The notes below the pieces were generated by a model, which saw only the letters and a list, made by a program, of their open reading frames with translations, was not told where the DNA came from and searched no databases. A stretch of DNA of 64,000 nt from Oleiphilus messinensis. GTDB lineage: Bacteria > Pseudomonadota > Gammaproteobacteria > Pseudomonadales > Oleiphilaceae. The stretch is from the NCBI RefSeq assembly GCF_002162375.1, contig NZ_CP021425.1:5692501-5756500 (forward strand), given 5' to 3'. A program made the position numbers and the translations under genes. Positions 19,126-27,537 of the stretch are shown in pieces (within the stretch, counting starts at the first letter, position 1; each line of letters starts with the position of its first letter).

Positions 19126-21369
19126 TCAAACCTGGTAGCGCTGGCTCAATCCAGCCAGTTCTGTCGCCAGATCATGCACCCCCCGACTCCGTTGACCCGC
19201 TTCTTCAGCTCGCTGATGCAACCCTGACGTCAGTTCCGTAAGTGACTCCACATCCTCGCTGGCTGTATAGGCGGATTGTTCCTGCTGCTGAACGGCAACT
19301 GCGACTTGCGCATTTAAATCATTGATATGGGTAATACCGGCGGTAATCGAGTGCAGGGTTTCCCGGGTTTTACCGGCCCGTTCCGCACTACGGCGTGCCA
19401 TCACGACATTATCATCCATAGCACTCCGTGCACTTTTTGCTTCCGTTTGCAGCTGTGTCACGATATCCGCAATTTCCGTCGCAGACAGTTGTGCTTTATT
19501 GGACAGTTCCCGAACTTCTTGCGCCACGACGGCGAATCCTCGTCCGTGATCACCCGCCCGGGCAGCTTCGATGGCGGCGTTAAGTGCAAGTAAATTGGTG
19601 TTCTCGCCAATGGTCTGGATGGCTTCCACTGCGACATTAATGGCATCCGCATGACGATCAAAATTACTGACAAATCCTGCCACATGCTCGACCTGTTCGG
19701 CCAGCACTTCGATTTCCGTCAGAGTCGCACTCAAATCCTGCTCACTGATAGTGGCCTCTTCACTCACTTGTCGTGCGGCCACCGCCGTATCCTCGGCACG
19801 CCGGGAGATTTCCCGAATAGCCAGCGCAATATCCAGCACCGACTGACGCAAGGTATTACTGCTATTGCTACCGAGTCGCGCCGCCTGATTCACCGCCGAA
19901 GCATTATGTTGCAAGTCACTGGCATCCGAATGTAAACTGGAAGTGGCTTGTAGCAATTCGCTAAGCGAGTGTTGAAACGCATCCAGCAAGCGATTGAACA
20001 TTTGGGCGGTCATACCTGCTTCTGTGCCGATTTCAACCGGTGTCCGCAATTTAAGATTGCCAGTCTCAACAATGTTTTCCATCGTTTTCAGGGTGTCCAG
20101 CCAAACCGTTCTTGCACCATGCTCCGCGACATTCAACCCCGCCTCTTCATCTTCCTGCGTCACGCGTAAAATTCCAAGTGCGCTCAAACCACCAAACAAC
20201 AAGAAGCCCGAGAGCAAGGACCAAATCGCTACCGCCAGAACACCCGTTACCTGAGTCATAAATTGATTGATATGGCTGCTATCCGGTAAATTGGCAATAG
20301 GGGCAACCAAAGCCAACGCAATCGTTCCCCAGGCACCGGCAAATGCGTGTGCCGCGACAGCCCCCACCGGATCATCGATTTTGAGTCTCAGCAACAAGCT
20401 TTCGCCCATGTAAACCACGATACCACTGCTCAAACCGATCAGCACCGCACCTCCGGTATCCACTACCGCACAACCCGCAGTAATCCCGGCCAGACCACCA
20501 ACAATGCCGTTTAAAACCTTTTCCGGTTCAACCTGGCCTCGCACCAGTGCACTGACCAGCATACAGCTCACCGCACCGGCTGCGGCGGACATGACCGTAT
20601 TAATCACAATCTGGACAATCGCTTCAGATGCTTCCAGCGTTGAACCGGCATTGAAGCCCAGCCAGCCAAACCAAAGAATAAAGACCCCAATTGAAGCCAA
20701 TAACAATGAATGACCTGGCAGCTTCTGTGCCTCACCCTGTTTATTGAACCGCCCCAACCTGGGCCCCAGACAAATCGCACCGGCCAGTGCCAGCCATCCC
20801 CCCACACCATGAACCACAGTTGAACCTGCAAAATCAACAAACCCCTTTTGCGCCAGCCAGCCGTCGGAAGACCAAATCCAGTGCCCCACCACCGGGTAGG
20901 TAAAACCCGCCACCAGGACACAAACGAGCAAATAGCTGTTAAACCGCATACGCTCTGCAACAGCGCCGGAAATTATGGTCACAGCCGTACCGGCAAATAC
21001 CAACTGAAAGATAAAAACGGCAAGTTCTAAAGGTTCGGTAAGATCATCCATCATGAAATGGCTGGTTCCAAACCATCCCAACCAGGAATCACCAAACATC
21101 AAACCATAACCCACAAAACCGAACACCAGGCTGGAAATGGCCAGATCGCAGATATTCTTGAGTGCGACGTTGATCGTATTCTTGGCGCGCGTCAGCCCAG
21201 TCTCCAACAAAGTGAAGCCTGCCTGCATAAAAAGCACCAACCCTGTGCACAATATAATCCATACCAAGGTCAATACAGATTGACCTTCTCCACCCTCTCC
21301 CCAAGATAGTGCAGGCTGTAAACACAAAATCAGTACAAAAAAGCGCAAAAACATCTCGCCAATCTCCAA
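19126..21369 (-). CDS. ammonium transporter fused to a methyl-accepting chemotaxis signalling domain
   Basis: A single open frame of 747 residues. Residues ~1-22 look like a leader. Residues ~30-400 form an Amt/Rh channel with the twin-histidine pair (His187 in [10 protein letters not shown], His341 in AAHAFAG), GWLGFNAGS, and the GLNVAEHG signature (411-418) of the cytoplasmic tail. Residues ~450-747 are an MCP signalling domain with the tip [20 protein letters not shown] around 588-607 and long flanking coiled coils. There is no HAMP domain; the Amt tail connects directly through a ~30-residue linker. It should report ammonium binding or flux to the chemotaxis apparatus. Amt fusions to kinases and GGDEF domains are known; an MCP fusion is unusual. 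The frame is clean, so an assembly artefact is unlikely. Confidence 0.92.
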   Translation of the reverse strand: MEIGEMFLRFFVLILCLQPALSWGEGGEGQSVLTLVWIILCTGLVLFMQAGFTLLETGLTRAKNTINVALKNICDLAISSLVFGFVGYGLMFGDSWLGWFGTSHFMMDDLTEPLELAVFIFQLVFAGTAVTIISGAVAERMRFNSYLLVCVLVAGFTYPVVGHWIWSSDGWLAQKGFVDFAGSTVVHGVGGWLALAGAICLGPRLGRFNKQGEAQKLPGHSLLLASIGVFILWFGWLGFNAGSTLEASEAIVQIVINTVMSAAAGAVSCMLVSALVRGQVEPEKVLNGIVGGLAGITAGCAVVDTGGAVLIGLSSGIVVYMGESLLLRLKIDDPVGAVAAHAFAGAWGTIALALVAPIANLPDSSHINQFMTQVTGVLAVAIWSLLSGFLLFGGLSALGILRVTQEDEEAGLNVAEHGARTVWLDTLKTMENIVETGNLKLRTPVEIGTEAGMTAQMFNRLLDAFQHSLSELLQATSSLHSDASDLQHNASAVNQAARLGSNSSNTLRQSVLDIALAIREISRRAEDTAVAARQVSEEATISEQDLSATLTEIEVLAEQVEHVAGFVSNFDRHADAINVAVEAIQTIGENTNLLALNAAIEAARAGDHGRGFAVVAQEVRELSNKAQLSATEIADIVTQLQTEAKSARSAMDDNVVMARRSAERAGKTRETLHSITAGITHINDLNAQVAVAVQQQEQSAYTASEDVESLTELTSGLHQRAEEAGQRSRGVHDLATELAGLSQRYQV

Positions 21370-21630
21370 AGGAATGTGAACTGTGACACAGCAACAACCA
21401 TTCCATAACTATGCGAATTTAAATTAGTTAACGATCATAAATACCACTTAAGTGGTAGCATGCTTTTGATAATTACGCATTATTTTATGACATGTATGAT
21501 CATTTTTTATTGCAGAGAGATGAAGATCATCCAGAACGTTTACAGAGAAAAAAGCTCCATACAGGTGCACCACAATCAAGGCGCACCACAAATGGTCAAA
21601 AATAAATCAAAAATCGTTCAAGAGGAGAGT

Positions 21631-21654
21631 TTGATCAACAGGGCTGTTGATCAA
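21631..21654. repeat. perfect inverted repeat overlapping the DM13 gene stop
   Basis: TTGATCAACA and TGTTGATCAA are perfect 10-base arms around a GGGC loop and overlap the stop codon of the DM13 gene. No T-run follows on the gene's strand, so termination activity is uncertain. The remainder of 21370-21650 is AT-rich and shows only an unconvincing + strand frame. Confidence 0.5.
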
Positions 21655-22142
21655 AGAGAGACATTCGCAGACGTAATTAACTGCTTAAAAGTCTTACACC
21701 ACACAACAAGTGAATGAGACGGGCCTGCATTTACCCCATTGGTCAGAACATAGACCTGACTGCCCGTGAAACTTTTCAACCGACCCAGCTCAATCGCACG
21801 ATCAGGATCAAATTGATTCTTGTCCGTAATATTCTGCTCATTCACCACATAAACATGAAAATCAGGACCCGGCCCCACTTCGAAATCGGCATTCAGAAAA
21901 TACTCCAGGGCGTCCCCCTGCTGATACACCGTAAGACCGCCTTTTCCCCAATGCACATCATCATCCGGATCCGGATGGATAAACGCTCCCTCAGCAACCA
22001 TTACCTTACCCGGCAAAAGCGTAACCGTTTCGTTCACCTCGGCTGGAGGAAACCAAAAGGGATAATAAAATAAAACCGTTACCGCACCGACCGCTAATCC
22101 GGTAAGCAAGCCCACTACAAATACCAGGGCCAATCGAATCAT
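21651..22142 (-). CDS. DM13 domain membrane-anchored protein
   Basis: About 163 residues; AAGGAG six bases before the ATG at 22142 fixes the start (the open frame runs on to 22199 without a ribosome site). An N-terminal helix (ALVFVVGLLTGLAVGAVTVLFYY) anchors a periplasmic DM13 domain: GAFIHPDPDDDVHWGKGGLTVY, then FEVGPGPDFHVYVV and a C-terminal LVVWCKTF. DM13 is a beta-sandwich domain, related to DOMON-type folds, proposed to bind haem or take part in redox reactions with a conserved Cys (here in VVWCK). It is a single gene on the minus strand. Confidence 0.82.
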   Translation of the reverse strand: MIRLALVFVVGLLTGLAVGAVTVLFYYPFWFPPAEVNETVTLLPGKVMVAEGAFIHPDPDDDVHWGKGGLTVYQQGDALEYFLNADFEVGPGPDFHVYVVNEQNITDKNQFDPDRAIELGRLKSFTGSQVYVLTNGVNAGPSHSLVVWCKTFKQLITSANVSL

Positions 22143-22231
22143 ATTAATCTCCTTATTTGCATATTCCCGCCACTCATTTGGACTTATCTTCGACAGCAAG
22201 ATACCGCTGCTCTGATACTGTAGTTCTGATA

Positions 22232-22660
22232 CTACAGTTCAAATTGCGGGTCGGCTTCTGGCGAGTCTGCCCCCTGAGTCATTTTGGGTAGTGTGTCATA
22301 CATTTCAAACCAGTTCGCTTTGTCACTGACATAAAAATGTTTTTCCGCACGGGTTTCCAGCTCACCATCCAGGAGTCCGGCGCGAATTCGAACAACACCA
22401 GGTACTTTGACAGTTTGACTGTAAATGGGAGAACCACAGTTTTTGCAGAAATAGCGCTTTTTACCAGGAGAAGACTCAAAGAAAGCCAGCTGTTCGTTAC
22501 CGCTTTGAATTTTAAAGGCAGTTTCTTCGACCGGAATATTCGTAACCAGCGCCGTCCCCTGAGCCTTGCGACACTGCACACAGTGACAAATTTGAATGGG
22601 TGCTAACTGCCCTTCAACTGTGAATTTAACTCCACCGCATAAACAACTTCCTGTAGGCAT
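22232..22660 (-). CDS. GFA/CENP-V-type zinc-binding protein
   Basis: About 142 residues from the ATG at 22660, which follows GGAGG closely. It shows the GFA family cysteines: GSCLCGGVKF at the start (Cys6, Cys8), CHCVQCRK and a later FCKNCGSP. The family is named after glutathione-dependent formaldehyde-activating enzyme, but most members are zinc proteins of uncertain activity, so no reaction is claimed. It is divergent from the MarR/SnoaL pair and shares the MarR-type palindrome in its promoter region. Confidence 0.85.
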   Translation of the reverse strand: MPTGSCLCGGVKFTVEGQLAPIQICHCVQCRKAQGTALVTNIPVEETAFKIQSGNEQLAFFESSPGKKRYFCKNCGSPIYSQTVKVPGVVRIRAGLLDGELETRAEKHFYVSDKANWFEMYDTLPKMTQGADSPEADPQFEL

Positions 22661-22771
22661 GCCTACCTCCACGTTTTTGATGATAAACCCGACTAACATG
22701 AGTCTATAGCGAAACAAGTAGGGTGCAAATCAATTTTTTGCCGGAGAAATCATTGCATTCGAAATTTTATT

Positions 22772-22786
22772 TAGTTAGCCTAACTA
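22772..22786. promoter_or_regulatory. MarR-type operator palindrome
   Basis: TAGTTAGCCTAACTA is a perfect 15-base palindrome (7-base arms about one base), 25 bases before the MarR start and in the divergent region with the GFA gene. Size and symmetry fit a MarR-family site, so autoregulation and control of both units is likely. Confidence 0.65.
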
Positions 22787-22811
22787 TATTATTTGATGAT
22801 ACGGAAATTCT

Positions 22812-23246
22812 ATGGACTATTCGACTTCACTCATATCCTTAACAGGGCGATTACACAGACTGCTTATGCAGACACTTGAAAGGCAAGTTTCAGCTTTGGA
22901 TATCACCCTGCAGGAGTTTCGTATTATCGGATTACTGGCAGGGGAAACCGGTATCAGTCAGAAGGCCCTGGCGGAAAAACTCTCGGTCAAGGCCTCTACG
23001 CTATCGGTCGCAATCGACAAACTGGAGCAGAAAAAAATAATTGTCCGCACCTCCAGCGGTGATGATAAGCGAATCAAACTATTGCGGATCGCGCCAGAGC
23101 ACAATTTACAACCCGCTCATTTGATTCTGCAACGATTAGAAGCGCAACTCACCGCTCAACTCACACCGGAAGCGCTGGCACATACCATTGCAACACTTCA
23201 GCAATTGATCACTCAGCTTGAATCTGAGTCAAGGAAGGAAATATGA
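22812..23246 (+). CDS. MarR family transcriptional regulator
   Basis: 144 residues with the winged-helix core of MarR proteins: LQEFRIIGLLAGETGISQKALAEKLSVKASTLSVAIDKLEQKKIIVRTSSGDDKR, that is, recognition helix followed by the D-x-R wing (SGDDKRIKLL). It should bind the palindrome at 22772-22786 as a dimer and respond to a small molecule. The stop overlaps the start of the SnoaL-like gene by four bases, so that protein is probably part of the response it controls. Confidence 0.9.
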   Translation: MDYSTSLISLTGRLHRLLMQTLERQVSALDITLQEFRIIGLLAGETGISQKALAEKLSVKASTLSVAIDKLEQKKIIVRTSSGDDKRIKLLRIAPEHNLQPAHLILQRLEAQLTAQLTPEALAHTIATLQQLITQLESESRKEI

Positions 23247-23680
23247 TCGCGACATTTGTTCTCAAAGCCGTTGTACGCAACAGTTTCAAAGCACTTAACA
23301 CTCACCAGCTGGATCATCTTCTGGCCGGTTGGGACGATCACGCCACATTCGACTATCCAGGTAATCTCAGCGTCAGCGGGCGATTTACAGGTAAAGCTCA
23401 AATCAGGGAATGGTTCAGCCGGATGTTCGAGCAATACCCGGAAATCGATTTCACCCCACGGCATATTTGCGTAGAAAACATTTTTGATTTGACAGGAAAT
23501 AACCAAGCCATGGTTCAGGTCGATATCAAACTCACCAATAAATCCGGAGTTACAGTAAGCAACTCCGCTGTGATTTGTCTAAAAATTCGAAACCGAAAAG
23601 TCGTCGCCGCCCGCGATTACTTCTTCTATCCCGAGCGGCTTGCAATCGGTTGGGCGGAAATACCTGTTCCTCAAGCCTGA
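23243..23680 (+). CDS. SnoaL-like/NTF2-like protein
   Basis: 145 residues with the cone-shaped NTF2-like fold pattern: an N-terminal helix ending HLLAGWDDHATFDYPG, SGRFTGKAQIREWFSRMFEQYP, and alternating strands ending RDYFFYPERL. This is the usual SnoaL_2-type profile (small hydrophobic-ligand pocket; isomerase, cyclase or hydratase-like activities, or none). It is co-transcribed with MarR by a four-base overlap and converges on the molybdopterin gene, overlapping its 3' end by ten bases. Confidence 0.75.
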   Translation: MIATFVLKAVVRNSFKALNTHQLDHLLAGWDDHATFDYPGNLSVSGRFTGKAQIREWFSRMFEQYPEIDFTPRHICVENIFDLTGNNQAMVQVDIKLTNKSGVTVSNSAVICLKIRNRKVVAARDYFFYPERLAIGWAEIPVPQA

Positions 23681-25812
23681 CTCACGACCTCGACTGAAAT
23701 GGGCACGCCATTCAAAACGGCATTTCCGGAAAGGAGATCTACCGCCTTTTCATCAGTCAGGTCGTTGACACTCACACCGGCATGCGCCATTGCGATGGTT
23801 TGACGTATATCCCCCTTGTTGTGACCCCATCCGTGGGGCACACTGATCACACCGGGCATAATCCGGTCGGTAATTTCCGCTTCAATTTCGATTGTACCTG
23901 CGCGGGAGTGCAACCTGAGCAACTGGTCATTTTCTATGGCCAGTTTTTGCGCATCTTCCGGATTAATTTGGGCTGTACACCGGGATTTACCTTTTACCAG
24001 TCGCTGACTGTTATGGAGCCAGGAATTATTGCTACGGACATGGCGGCGTCCGATCAGCAAAAACTCAGTGTCGGAATCCGATGCGAAGAAACGCTTCTGA
24101 ATACGCTCAAGGTCGGCAAAGTAGAAATCAGGGTTCAGCTTGATTCGCTTATCCCTGTGATAGAGGCTTTTAGGCAATACCGGTTGCAACGGACCAAAGT
24201 CGATACCGTGGGGATTAGCCTTCAACTTGCGAATCGATAAGCCTTTTGTAGGATGGATACCGCCACCATAGGGCCCTGTACGTAAGAGAATTTCCAGTAA
24301 CGCCTTGGGCCCGGTGAAACTCAGAGCCCGCCGTGCCAGTTTATCTTTAAAACGCGTTGCGGGACGCATTCGGGCTTCCAGCCCAAGGTAGATTTCCCAG
24401 TCGTGTTTGCTCTCAGGGGCCGCTTCAAACAACGCCGGCGCATAGCGTGCGGTATTGCGAACCGCCAAACTATGGAAAATTACATCATAGTGCTCACGTT
24501 CCAATGGGCTGACGGGTGGTAGTACGATATTCGCATGGCGTGTGGTTTCATTGATATAAAAATCAATAGCCACCATAAAATCCAGCCCCTCCAGCGCCTG
24601 GCTCAGTTGCTCGCCGTTGGGCGTCGACAACACCGGGTTACCGGCTACACTGACCAGGCCTTTGATTTGCCCTTCCCCGGGTGTCAGCATCTCTTCTGCC
24701 AGTGCCGACACCGGGAACTCACCACCAAACTCAGGCAGCCCCCGAACCCGGGTATGGCTCTTTGCCATATGCCCTCGCCCGGTCTGGCTCAATATATCTG
24801 CTGCGGGTTTTGCAAACATCAACCCGCCTCGCTCATCAAGTCGTCCGGTCAGAATATTGAAAAGCATCACCAGATACTGGGAGAGCAAGCCAAACTCCTG
24901 AACCGAAACCCCCATACGTCCATAACAAACCGCCTGGTCGGCAGCGCAAAACTCGGAAACCATTCGTTCAATTTCAGAAGCAGGGATACCCACGACCGGT
25001 GCGACTGTATCTGGAGCATAAGGCGCAACCGCTGCGGCGATGTCATCCAATCCATCAATCACACTTTCCAACCGGCCAGGGGAAACCCGATTGTCCCGAT
25101 ACAGGATATGAATCATCGCCAATAACAACAGTGCGTCGGTTCCGGGTCGAATGAAATGGTGTTCAGTCGCGATTTCTGCGGTTTCGGTTTTCCGTGGGTC
25201 AATCACCACCACTTTACCACCCTGCTTCTGGATGGACTTGAGACGGTTTTTCACATCCGGAACGGTCATAATACTGCCATTCGAAGCCACAGGGTTGCCC
25301 CCCAGAATCAGCATATGGGTACAATGATCAATGTCCGGAACCGCAATTTTCAATTGATGTCCAAACAAATGCCAAGCGACAATATGATGCGGCAGCTGGT
25401 CTACTGACGTGGCAGAAAATTTATTCCGGGTTCGCAATGCATTGTGCAAATGACGCCCCATCAACATCGCACCGGTATTGTGTACATTGGGGTTACCCAA
25501 ATAACTGGCTACGGCATTGTTCCCATATTGCTTCTGGATTTTACTCAACCCTGCTGCGGCTTTGTCCAAAGCTTCATCCCAGCTGATTTCACGCCAGCCT
25601 GTATCAGTGCGTTCCAATGGCTTTCGAAGTCGTTCGGGATCTTCGTGAAGATCCTGCAATGCCACCGCTTTCGGACAAATATGACCTCGACTGAAACGAT
25701 CATTTTTATCTCCCTTAATGGAAATAATTTCCGTTTTGGTGTGGGTGATTTCCAATCCACACATCGCCTCACAAAGGTTACAGGTCCGGTAATGGGTTAA
25801 AGGCTTGTTCAT
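23671..25812 (-). CDS. molybdopterin-dependent oxidoreductase (DMSO reductase superfamily)
   Basis: 713 residues. The N-terminal iron-sulfur motif is Cys11-x2-Cys14-x3-Cys18-x27-Cys46, the 4Fe-4S site of this superfamily. Molybdopterin-binding segments include LILGGNPVASNG, VVVIDPRKTETA and the C-terminal dinucleotide-binding region (SVPHGWGHNKG). There is no Tat leader, so the protein is probably cytoplasmic, like the assimilatory-nitrate-reductase/formate-dehydrogenase-like set often found beside TetR genes in gammaproteobacteria. The substrate cannot be assigned. It lies 67 bases after the TetR gene on the same strand and probably shares its promoter and operators. The residue at the usual Mo-ligand region reads ATSVDQ, so a Ser rather than a Cys ligand is possible. 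Confidence 0.88.
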   Translation of the reverse strand: MNKPLTHYRTCNLCEAMCGLEITHTKTEIISIKGDKNDRFSRGHICPKAVALQDLHEDPERLRKPLERTDTGWREISWDEALDKAAAGLSKIQKQYGNNAVASYLGNPNVHNTGAMLMGRHLHNALRTRNKFSATSVDQLPHHIVAWHLFGHQLKIAVPDIDHCTHMLILGGNPVASNGSIMTVPDVKNRLKSIQKQGGKVVVIDPRKTETAEIATEHHFIRPGTDALLLLAMIHILYRDNRVSPGRLESVIDGLDDIAAAVAPYAPDTVAPVVGIPASEIERMVSEFCAADQAVCYGRMGVSVQEFGLLSQYLVMLFNILTGRLDERGGLMFAKPAADILSQTGRGHMAKSHTRVRGLPEFGGEFPVSALAEEMLTPGEGQIKGLVSVAGNPVLSTPNGEQLSQALEGLDFMVAIDFYINETTRHANIVLPPVSPLEREHYDVIFHSLAVRNTARYAPALFEAAPESKHDWEIYLGLEARMRPATRFKDKLARRALSFTGPKALLEILLRTGPYGGGIHPTKGLSIRKLKANPHGIDFGPLQPVLPKSLYHRDKRIKLNPDFYFADLERIQKRFFASDSDTEFLLIGRRHVRSNNSWLHNSQRLVKGKSRCTAQINPEDAQKLAIENDQLLRLHSRAGTIEIEAEITDRIMPGVISVPHGWGHNKGDIRQTIAMAHAGVSVNDLTDEKAVDLLSGNAVLNGVPISVEVVSQA

Positions 25813-25879
25813 TCTTTACCTCGTTATTTTTGTCCAAAACAGCATTGCAATGAATTGAAAGGAAGTGCCCAGGGCACGC

Positions 25880-26557
25880 TCAGGGTTGAATGTTCGGGAA
25901 GTACGACGGAAATAAGTCCGCCAGCAATACACAACTGGTACGAGTCGTAATTTCAATAGCCTTCGACTGGTGATAACGCCCGCCATCACAACCAAGCACG
26001 AGACTATGAATCAAAGCAGACATGCAATCTACATACAGACACATTTCCTGCTTGGCCACCGGTATCCCCTGCTCAGCTAATAGTGCAGTAAAAAAGCGAA
26101 TCCATTCCTGATTGATTTCATCCAAGATAACGCCCAGCTTGCCACCCACTGGACCACTATTTTGTTGGTGATCTTTCAGGATGAGCCGAAAAACATCGAT
26201 ATCCGCCAATATGGATTGGAAACACTGCTCGATAAACAAACGGTTCACAGCCGTCATGACCTCGAGATTAAAACTGGAATCCTCAGTCTTGACTGCTGTT
26301 TCGGCAGACACTTTCGCTTTCGTCAAATCCTGCAGGGGGCTTAAATAGCGCTTACGCATGCGCTCCCGGAGTTCAGCAAGCAATTGATCCAGGTTACGAA
26401 AGTGATTATAGAAAGAGGGCTGAGCAATACCGGTGCGTTTGGCGATTTTGTTCATACTGAATTCATTCACGCCTTCCTCGAGCAGAAGTTTGAGTGCGTT
26501 ATCCAGTAACGCTTCCCGCGTGTTTCGGGCCCTGTTTTGTCTGACTGTCGCCGACAC
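25880..26557 (-). CDS. TetR family regulator upstream of the molybdopterin oxidoreductase
   Basis: 225 residues. The N-terminal HTH reads TREALLDNALKLLLEEGVNEFSMNKIAKRTGIAQPSFYNHFRNLDQLL, standard for TetR. The C-terminal ligand domain is unspecific by eye. Two palindromes of the same design lie 32-85 bases upstream and are the likely operators. As the first gene of the unit with the molybdopterin enzyme, it presumably autoregulates and controls it. A FabR- or AcrR-like ligand cannot be inferred. Confidence 0.9.
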   Translation of the reverse strand: MSATVRQNRARNTREALLDNALKLLLEEGVNEFSMNKIAKRTGIAQPSFYNHFRNLDQLLAELRERMRKRYLSPLQDLTKAKVSAETAVKTEDSSFNLEVMTAVNRLFIEQCFQSILADIDVFRLILKDHQQNSGPVGGKLGVILDEINQEWIRFFTALLAEQGIPVAKQEMCLYVDCMSALIHSLVLGCDGGRYHQSKAIEITTRTSCVLLADLFPSYFPNIQP

Positions 26558-26588
26558 GATTTTCCCCTTGGTTCCAAAGTACAGGCTT

Positions 26589-26608
26589 AAACTATAAGGC
26601 TATAGCCA
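26589..26608. promoter_or_regulatory. TetR-type operator, copy 1 (imperfect)
   Basis: AAACTATAAGGCTATAGCCA: inner arms CTATA/TATAG around a four-base spacer, the same layout as copy 2. The centres of the two sites are 34 bases apart. Confidence 0.6.
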
Positions 26609-26622
26609 AACATAGGCAACAA

Positions 26623-26642
26623 AAACTATAGGATTATAGTTT
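26623..26642. promoter_or_regulatory. TetR-type operator, copy 2 (perfect)
   Basis: AAACTATAGGATTATAGTTT has perfect eight-base arms AAACTATA/TATAGTTT with a four-base spacer, located between the TetR gene (start 26557) and the divergent gene at 26768. It could serve either promoter. Confidence 0.7.
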
Positions 26643-26767
26643 ATCAGGTAATATCTCTGGTACGGCATTTTGGCTTGAAATCACACTTGAGTGTCCGCTG
26701 CGCCTATCCAGAATTCAGACCTCCCCTGTTACCGTAAGCGCTGTATTCAGCGCATCTGAGGTGAGAT

Positions 26768-27163
26768 ATGGCATCAATAGCAGGAATAATAACGATACTG
26801 GGGCTTGTTCTGTCGCTTACCCATACCAACGCGGTAGCGAATAATGGAACGGTATTCAGTAATCACAAAGTCGAAAAGGTGCTTGAGAGCCGTATCCACC
26901 AGATCCGACTGGACATCAACACTATTCAGACCCTGTATTTTAAAGCCATATTGGAACCCACCAACCCACGATACCCCGAAAAGATAAATAACCTCGTACG
27001 ACCTGTATCCACCAGACTGATCGATCTTTCCCGGTTTGGCGGCAAGTCTGAAGAACACCCATATCACAAGCTCAACGCAATCTGGATGGATTATATCATC
27101 GTACTGGAACGTTCGATGGGGGATATCCTTGAGAATGGCTACCGTTTTCATAAACCTGCTTAA
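26768..27163 (+). CDS. small exported protein of unknown function
   Basis: 131 residues with a hydrophobic leader (SIAGIITILGLVLSLTHTNAVA) and a helical mature part. A GAGGTGAG ribosome site precedes the ATG, and a six-base-arm hairpin (GCGCTG/CAGCGC, 26738-26753) sits just upstream of it. I do not recognise the family. It is divergent from the TetR gene and may share its operators. It ends just before the decayed IS607-type element. Confidence 0.6.
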   Translation: MASIAGIITILGLVLSLTHTNAVANNGTVFSNHKVEKVLESRIHQIRLDINTIQTLYFKAILEPTNPRYPEKINNLVRPVSTRLIDLSRFGGKSEEHPYHKLNAIWMDYIIVLERSMGDILENGYRFHKPA

Positions 27164-27508
27164 ACCTACTCAAGGTTTAAACGAGCCTATCCCTACAGCG
27201 CAGGGTGCGCGGAAAGCAAGGTAGTGCTTTCCTGAATCAAGTCGGGACTCATGCCCGGTCTACCATCAAGGCGAGCCTCAACGGAGTAACTAACCCGATT
27301 CACACGACGAAAGTGACGCCAGCCACTCAGAAAATCTAATGATTTTTCGAGTGGTTGGTACCAACGCTGAAGTTTGTTGTAATACTGATAATCCCCGAGC
27401 GCCATCCTTACAGGCGGATGCTCGGTCTTAACGGTACCCTTCGCGTTAATACCAATGAGTTGTTTTGGCGGCTTTTCTTTAAAGCCATAATGCCGACGAC
27501 CAATCACT

Positions 27509-27537
27509 AACGCGGCCGCATAGGTAGAACATTAAGC
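27509..27537. repeat. IS4-type left end: target duplication and inverted repeat
   Basis: Target duplication AACGCGGCCG at 27509-27518, then terminal repeat CATAGGTAGAACATTAAGC at 27519-27537. Confidence 0.93.

Noticed and set aside
21460-21717. Plus-strand frame in the gap before the Amt-MCP gene
   Set aside because: No ribosome site, low-complexity AT-rich start and overlap with the end of the DM13 gene.
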